Of a stretch of 64,000 nucleotides of DNA, positions 58,437 to 64,000 are shown one piece after another; positions within the stretch are counted from its first letter, which is position 1, and every line of letters starts with the position of its first letter. Under the pieces are notes generated by a model that ran no database searches, was not told the DNA's origin, and worked only from the letters and a program-made list of their open reading frames with translations. Location of the stretch: assembly GCA_941918925.1 (NCBI GenBank), contig OW799235.1, positions 34,089,201 to 34,153,200 on the forward strand, read 5' to 3'. Source of the stretch: Phyto melanocephala (Eukaryota > Arthropoda > Insecta > Diptera > Rhinophoridae). The position numbers and the translations under genes are program-made.

Positions 58437-60095
58437 TTGCAACTTTGGTATTTGATTAGATTTTGCTCAATTTTTTCTGTCTTTTGTTTGGTTGTAAAAA
58501 CTAAAGTCTAGCACAATCGCTTTCAATTTTTATAATTTGTTTTGTACGCAATAATAAAAAAATTGTGTTCAATTTGATATTAGACAAGAGCTGTAATTTC
58601 TGAATTGAGAACTTTTTGCCTAATTTTAAAGAAATATATGTATTTGGTGAGTTCACATGATGTCATAAGTGTTGTGCAAAAAATTTAAGAAGGTTGTAAA
58701 ATCTTACCATAACTAATACAATACTTTGTATTAATTTTAAAATGTTTGAGAAATAATATACGGCAGCGTGGACTTCTTCTGTATATATAAAACACATACT
58801 TACATATATATTATAGTCAACCAATTTTATCTAACTTCTTAAAACATATTTTTTTAAAAAAATTTTATTTTGATTTTTAATATAACAGAAATTAGTTTTG
58901 TAAAATCCACCTGCTGTGTTAAAGTTTTTCAAATTTAATCTTAATTCTTGTTAAATAATTATGTAAAATGTTCCTCTAAAAAAACTTGAAAATAATTATG
59001 TTAATTTTTAAGCACTGAACTACTTTAGCTGTGTCGTTCTATTTTTTTTTCATCATTTTTGGGACTTCCTAATGAAAATGATTTATGTGGAGAAACAAAG
59101 ATGCCATCTCTATTTGTAGAGCTTTAAACTTAAAGCTCATATTTATTAAAAAAAAAAAACATGTTTATTCATGTTGCAATAAATCATTTATAATTAATGG
59201 TTGTTAGTTTATCATTTAGATGTATTTTGAAATGGGGGAAATAATTTGGTTAAAACTCATAATCAAAAGCACACATTAATGTGTTATGATCAAGCATTAT
59301 CTTAATATAAAAATGTTTGCACCAAACAGCAAATAGATCAATAAAAGTTTTCTTCCTATTATCCAGTGGAGTTATATAATGGAAGTTTTTAAACATGTTT
59401 GTCTGTACATATGTATGAGTAAATTTAGCAAATCAATAAAGTTGAATGAACTTTTTATCTGATTTCTAATGGCTGCAAAAAAGAAAACCAAACTGATAAA
59501 TTTTCTTGCATACTTTTTGCGGTTTTAGTTTGAATATGTACCAAAATATGCAAAACAATAAACGAAAAAAAATACTTCATAAATTTTACAAATTTCATGC
59601 TTTGCTGACCACATTTAACATCATCATTTATTTACTTGAACACAAACATACAGACAGGCAAACAGATATTTATAACTGACTGACAGCTTGTCTGACTGCT
59701 GTTGGCCCCAAACAAATTTTTTTTATTGTTTTTACGGTTACTGGCTAAAACAGAATCTGACCATGACCATTGTTTTGTTGTAATTGCCGATAATACCCTA
59801 CATCAATTAGGAGAACTAGGGTGAAAATAAATAATCAAAGACATTAAGGAGTTTTAAGTTAAATTCATACAATCGCGGATCCAGCTAACCCGTTAGGGGG
59901 TTAGATCTTATATTAATATATGAATTGTTTGTTTTATGGCTGCTAAAATAATAACTTATAAAAAAAAACAAATGTGGATACGTGCTTGAATTCAAAACTG
60001 GTGAATACACAATTGCATATATCTTTGAAATTTAAAATAATTTCAAATTCGTATTTTTTTAAACTTTTTATACGTGTGTTTTTTATAGAGGTATC
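58437..60095. other. unassigned AT-rich DNA
   Basis: No gene or element recognised. Confidence 0.4.
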
Positions 60096-60654
60096 GAATT
60101 TAATTTGGCAACACTTTTTTAACTTGCGGCCGCTTTGCCAGCTCTCAAGTGATATATGTTTAGTTTGCAGTCGTGATTCAGCTCTGCTCGGGTCATTATC
60201 GTTTAATGGCAATCAGGTTGTCCCTTTTTATCTGACTTCGAGAGTTTTGTGTCTCAATCTCGAGTGGTTAACTGTGTGACGTCGCGTAACTGTGCTTTGG
60301 ATACAGTTTCCAGACTATTCTACAGTTAACCGCGTGCTTTCATTTTAATTGGAGGAGTACCAAATAAACCCATTTTATCTGTGACTGGAGGAGTACCATA
60401 TAAACTCAGCAGTAATTATTGTTCAGATGTCTCCGACTTCCTATACAATGGTATAGGTCGTCCTGCGGTACCTGAACCAACGTTTTGTAACTAGAGGAGA
60501 ACCATTAAATTCAATTTTAATTTATTGCTCGAGTGTCTCTGACTTCCACAGATGTATAGGTCGACTTGCGGTGCCTGAATCAAAGTTTGTAACTGGAGGA
60601 GAAACATATAACTCAATTTTATAAGTATACAGTGGTATAGGTCGTTCCCCCGAT
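60096..60654 (+). repeat. GC-richer tandem-repeat segment, possible LTR-element leader
   Basis: This part is distinctly less AT-rich than its surroundings. Units starting at 60387, 60493 and 60595 (106 and 102 bp apart) repeat ACTGGAGGAGTACCATATAA, GTCTCCGACTTCC, ATGGTATAGGTCG and GCGGTACCTGAA. A fourth truncated unit starts at 60351. Upstream, GGTTAACTGT and ACAGTTAACC form an inverted pair (about 60266-60331). It resembles the untranslated leader of an LTR retrotransposon, but no LTR pair, primer-binding site or gag is seen. Confidence 0.55.
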
Positions 60655-61160
60655 TTTGATCCCGTTGATCCCGATTTTGATAAACGAATTTTGTTTAGCG
60701 ATGAAGCTCACTTTTATTTGAATAGATACGTAATAAATAAAACTGCCTAATTTGGATTATCCTCAAGTGTATGTTTAGACACCCTTATATCCAGGTAAAC
60801 AGACTGTTTGGTGTGTTTTATGGGCTGGTGCTATCATTGGTCCATACTTCTTTAAACGTTACAGACAATGGTGACAGCTATAGAACATGAACAACCATGA
60901 TGTGCAAGAGCTGTAGTTTCAAAAAGACGACACAACACGTCAAACAGCTCGTGCTACAGTTGATTTATTGATGGAAACGTTTAAGCGATTTAATGTCGCT
61001 AGACTATTTTGAGTGGGGATATGTGAAGTCGCTTGTATACGCCGATAAAACCACAAGGGTTGACCACTTGGAGGACAACATTCGCCGCATAATTGTCGAA
61101 TGTTGATTAGACTACGTTCAAGCCAACCGTGGCGGTCACATGCCAGAAGTCATTTTTAAA
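60655..61160 (+). pseudogene. Tc3-like/mariner transposase relic
   Basis: Blocks in order are FDKRILFSDEAHFYLNRYVI (about 60672-60731, first catalytic Asp kept), QTVWCVLWAGAIIGPYFFK-like sequence split over two frames (near 60800), and KDDTTRQTARATVDLLMETF (near 60930, second Asp region). SLDYFEWGYVKSLVYADKTT, VDHLEDNIRRIIVEC and PEVIFKFQKP follow to about 61165. The order matches Tc3-like transposases. The third catalytic region (SLDYF, usually PLDYFLW) is present. At least four frame changes and stops disable it. It is better ordered than the 56.6-kb relic. Confidence 0.85.
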
Positions 61161-61164
61161 TTTC

Positions 61165-61500
61165 AAAAACCTTGCGTTTTTGTTTTTAAATTTTTGCGAT
61201 TTCATTACACTATGTTTAAAACATGTCATTTTTTATTTCAAGATTTATAACTTTTATTTACACAATGAGAGGACAAAAACATTTTCAAACAAAACTACGA
61301 AAACTGTTCGCTAAACATATTTAAAATAAAAATTATTATTTCATAATTTTATTACAATATGATAACTTCAAAGGTCTGTAATTCGTAAACTGAGCGTTTT
61401 TGAGAATTTCACAATTTCAATTTAAATAAAATAAGCTTCTTCGAATAAGTTATCACAGCTGTTACCTGGTATGTTCAAAACTCAAATATTCACAAGGATT
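61165..61500. other. unassigned AT-rich DNA
   Basis: Nothing recognised. Confidence 0.35.
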
Positions 61501-61513
61501 TCAATGTGCCATT

Positions 61514-62003
61514 GATGATGATGATGATGTTCCGCTATTCTCCAGCTTGGGAGCAAACGGCTTCAATTAGAGATTTCCATCGATTGCGATCGGAAGCTAG
61601 TTGTACAGCTTCATTCCATGTATATTGTGCTAAAGATAGTTGATTGAGTGTTGTTGTACGCCAGGTTGTCTTTGGGCGTCCTCGTCGACGGCAACCTTGT
61701 GGATTATACGTCAGAGCGGCTTTTGCGATTGTATTTGTTGATCTGAGCGTGTGGCCGATCCATCCAAATTTTCGCCTTAAGATGTCTTGTTGGAGTGGTA
61801 TCTGTTTTGTTTTGTGGAGCAGCTCAGAGTTGCTGATCGTGTTTGGCCAGAAGCATCTGATGATACGGCGTAGACAACGGTTGGCGAATGTTTGGAGCCT
61901 CCTTGTAGCGCACTTATTCAGGCCCCAGGTTTCACATCCATAAAGGAGGATGGGTTTAATACAGGTGTTGAAAATTTTAATTTTAAGGTCACGGGAAAAA
62001 AAA
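61514..62003 (-). mobile_element. RTE-type LINE, extreme 5' truncation, 13-bp TSD
   Basis: The minus strand reads VKPILLYGCETWGLN-type start (IKPILLYGCETWGLNKC), RRLQTFANRCLRRIIRCFWP, NTISNSELLHKTKQIPLQQD, ILRRKFGWIGHTLRS, RRRGRPKTTWRTTTLNQLSL and WNEAVQLASDRNRWKSLIEA. It stops after VCSQAGE near 61545. The 3' end is a short (ATC)n tail, as in RTE-type LINEs. Identical TCAATGTGCCATT flanks (61501-61513 and 62004-62016) show a genuine insertion of only the last 490 bp. The frame is nearly intact, suggesting a fairly recent event. The catalytic RT domain is absent. Confidence 0.85.
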
Positions 62004-62207
62004 TCAATGTGCCATTAGTAAAAATTTTTTCAAGAAATATGCAGTAAAATGTTTAAAAATGCTCGAAATGCATACGAACCCATTGGCCATTGGCAAGACA
62101 TAAAATAACGTATTAGAATAAGATTTGTATAAATAGTTGTTAGTTCATATTTTAAAACTAAAAAACAGTTTAGTTAAAAAAATATATACAATACATACAT
62201 CATGACC

Positions 62208-62400
62208 CAGTAAGAGCGCTATATTAGGTTATGCCGAATCTGAAAATACACTTCATCACCATGTAGATACATACGTTCATCGCTAGCTAAGTAAGATTTC
62301 GGATTTCATATTATACGCCATTTTCTTTATTATTTCCGACGCCGTTTTTGATTTTCAATTTTAATATAGTTCTGTCCTTTTGCGCTATCACCTTCTGTGA
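62208..62400 (-). repeat. DINE-1-like repeat, copy 9, partial
   Basis: CAGTAAGAGCGCTATATTAG, then ATGCCGAATCTGAAAATACA and CTTCATCACCATGTAG, followed by CATATTATACGCCATTTTC. It matches the 3' part of the family in reverse and stops before the body. Confidence 0.7.
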
Positions 62401-62512
62401 TTACACTGTAGTATTAATTTTTTATTTTATCAAATTACATTGCCTTTATGTTCTTATTCTCTTATTTATTTAATACATTTTTATTATGGTTTTTATAGAT
62501 GTACTAGCCAAA

Positions 62513-63368
62513 CCCGGCGTGCGTTGCTACGCCCCTTAATGAATCAAAATGCATTCTGAATTTTAATTGAATATCAAATGCAAAAACCTAAATATTATAA
62601 TTTTTTTTATGAGCGTGGCATTGCCCACTTTTCTAATGACGAAATTGTAAAGTCATAACAGCTCAATATGTGTGGAAAGTTTCAGAAAAATCGGACCAGT
62701 GCAAGTACCTCAAAATTATAATTGTTTTTATGGGCGTGGCCCTGCCCACTTTTCTAATCACGAAATTATTAAGTCATGACAGCTCAATATGTGTGCCAAG
62801 TTTCAGAAAAGTTCGTCCAGTGAAAGTATCTTAAAATTATAACTTTTTTAATGGGCCTAGCCCTGCCCACTTTTCTAATCACGAAATTATTAGGTCATGA
62901 CAGCTCAATATGTGTGCAAAGTTTCAGAAAAATCAGTCTGGTGCAAGTACCTCAAAATTATAACTTTTTTTTGTGGGCGTGGCCCTGCCCACTTTTCTAA
63001 TCACGAAATTATATGGTTATGACAGCTTAGTATGTGTGCAAAGTTTCAGAAAAATCGGTCCAGTGCAAGTACCTCAAAATTAAAACTTTTTTAGGGGCGT
63101 GGCCCCGCCCACTTTTCTTATCACGAAATTATTTAGTCATGACAGCTCGATATGTGTGCAAAGTTTCAGAAAAATCGGTCAAGTGCAAGTAGCTAAAACT
63201 GATAACTAATTTTTATGGGCGTGGCCCCGCCCACTTTTTTTCACCCATAAACACTCCCTGGTATGTGTACAACAACTTGGCAAAGTTTGAGCCTGATCGG
63301 TTTTACAGTTTTGGAGTCTATAGTTAACACACACGCACACACAGAGTTTCACTTTTATATATATAGAT
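62513..63368 (+). repeat. ACTAGC-ended repeat, 121-bp-core subfamily, copy 2
   Basis: It starts ACTAGCCAAACCCGGCGTGC and ends TTTTATATATATAGAT. In the middle, six units begin at GGGCGTGGC-like words whose conserved C lies at 62614, 62735, 62856, 62978, 63098 and 63220, giving periods of 121, 121, 122, 120 and 122 bp. Each unit contains GCCCACTTTTCTAATCACGA, ACAGCTCAATATGTGTG and TTTCAGAAAAATCGGTCCAG. The last unit is partial. No coding. Confidence 0.9.
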
Positions 63369-64000
63369 ATGCATTTTTCTTTGGCTCATATTATCTTAAG
63401 TTATGTTAAGAATTCCTCTAAAATTTACCAATTTTTAGTTACATAATTAAATGTTGTACAAAGTATTGTTAAACTACTTAAATTCGTAAGAGTAGAAAGT
63501 CGAAATATTTTCCTTAATTCCCATTTAAACAAAAAATGGACTATTATTAATACTGTCAACCGCACCCTCAACTTAAAGTTGTCAGTAATCTTTATATAGA
63601 TTTTCTTAACATCAGCTGGCGAATTACGCTAAAACTTTTTTAATTCGTTAAAAAATTTTTCCAAGTGCACAAACTTTTTTTAATATTTAATTTCTGTCAT
63701 CTTGATCCTTAAATGTGTATAGACATTGATCACTTGCAGAAATGTATGTAAGTAGGTTCTTTAAAAAGTCGTAACGTGACCTTAATGTTGCAGAGTGACT
63801 GTTTTTAAACAGTTTTTTAGGTTCTAACACATGAAAAAAGGTTTATTTGTTTTTCTTTATGTTTTTTGTTATCTACATTTGAATATACATACATATGTAT
63901 TTAAAAAAAAAGAAATAAAAATATATGTAATTAAAGATGCAATGAATTAATATTTTTTTGTGTCTTTTTACTTTTTGAAATATATTTGTTAATAAAAAAA
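63369..64000. other. unassigned AT-rich DNA
   Basis: Nothing recognised to the end of the window. Confidence 0.4.

Overview
The window is very AT-rich, repeat-dense, non-coding eukaryotic DNA. It looks like intergenic or long-intron sequence from a higher fly (Diptera, Brachycera). The clues are dispersed DINE-1/INE-1-like repeats, TATG/CATA microsatellites, Jockey-type and RTE-type LINE relics, BEL/Pao pieces, and Tc3-like, pogo/Tigger-like and P-like DNA transposons. I found no intact host gene, tRNA, rRNA or CRISPR array. Every protein-like signal I recognise is a decayed mobile-element relic, except one unidentified exon-like fragment at 44.9-45.3 kb. The species cannot be named from the sequence alone.

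0-5.4 kb: a DDE transposase C-terminus, a 21-bp minisatellite, a jerky/Tigger-like transposase relic, a 236-bp P-like MITE, a 604-bp MITE, a DINE-1-like repeat, a LINE 3' end and a CCCAGCAAAA-type MITE. 5.7-7.2 kb: an element of about 1.5 kb into which a 1.05-kb element with an 8-bp target duplication has inserted. 9.8-14 kb: a TA-flanked MITE with an exact 179-bp internal duplication, a DINE-1-like copy and a second CCCAGCAAAA element. 18-21 kb: a decayed transposon encoding a DDE-like protein with a PMVWREP motif, then a DINE-1-like copy with a long A/T core. 22-29 kb: a SINE, several MITEs and a nested pair.

30.9-43.5 kb: a Tc3-like relic, two ACTAGC-ended repeats, BEL/Pao integrase and zinc-knuckle pieces, a 2.3-kb Jockey-type LINE relic on the minus strand, two more CCCAGCAAAA elements and a 132-bp mini-MITE. 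44.7-52.5 kb: a SINE with an 11-bp target duplication inside an exon-like fragment, a CCCAGCAAAA element carrying pogo-like transposase remnants, an RTE-type fragment beside a DINE-1-like copy, a P-like element that keeps a THAP domain, and a Tigger-like element with TIRs and TA flanks. 53.5-64 kb: more ACTAGC-ended and DINE-1-like repeats, two Tc3-like relics, a tandem-repeat leader-like segment, an RTE-type LINE 3' end with a 13-bp target duplication, and a six-unit 121-bp tandem array.

Nothing here forms a working pathway. The content is an insertion record: several element families are present two to a dozen times, some nested, and in places the target duplications still show how each insertion happened. 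The best leads are the P-like THAP-bearing element and its short sibling, the CCCAGCAAAA family with its pogo-like core, the nested 5.7-7.2 kb pair, the PMVWREP transposon, the ACTAGC-ended repeats with interchangeable tandem cores, and the SINE-split exon-like fragment.
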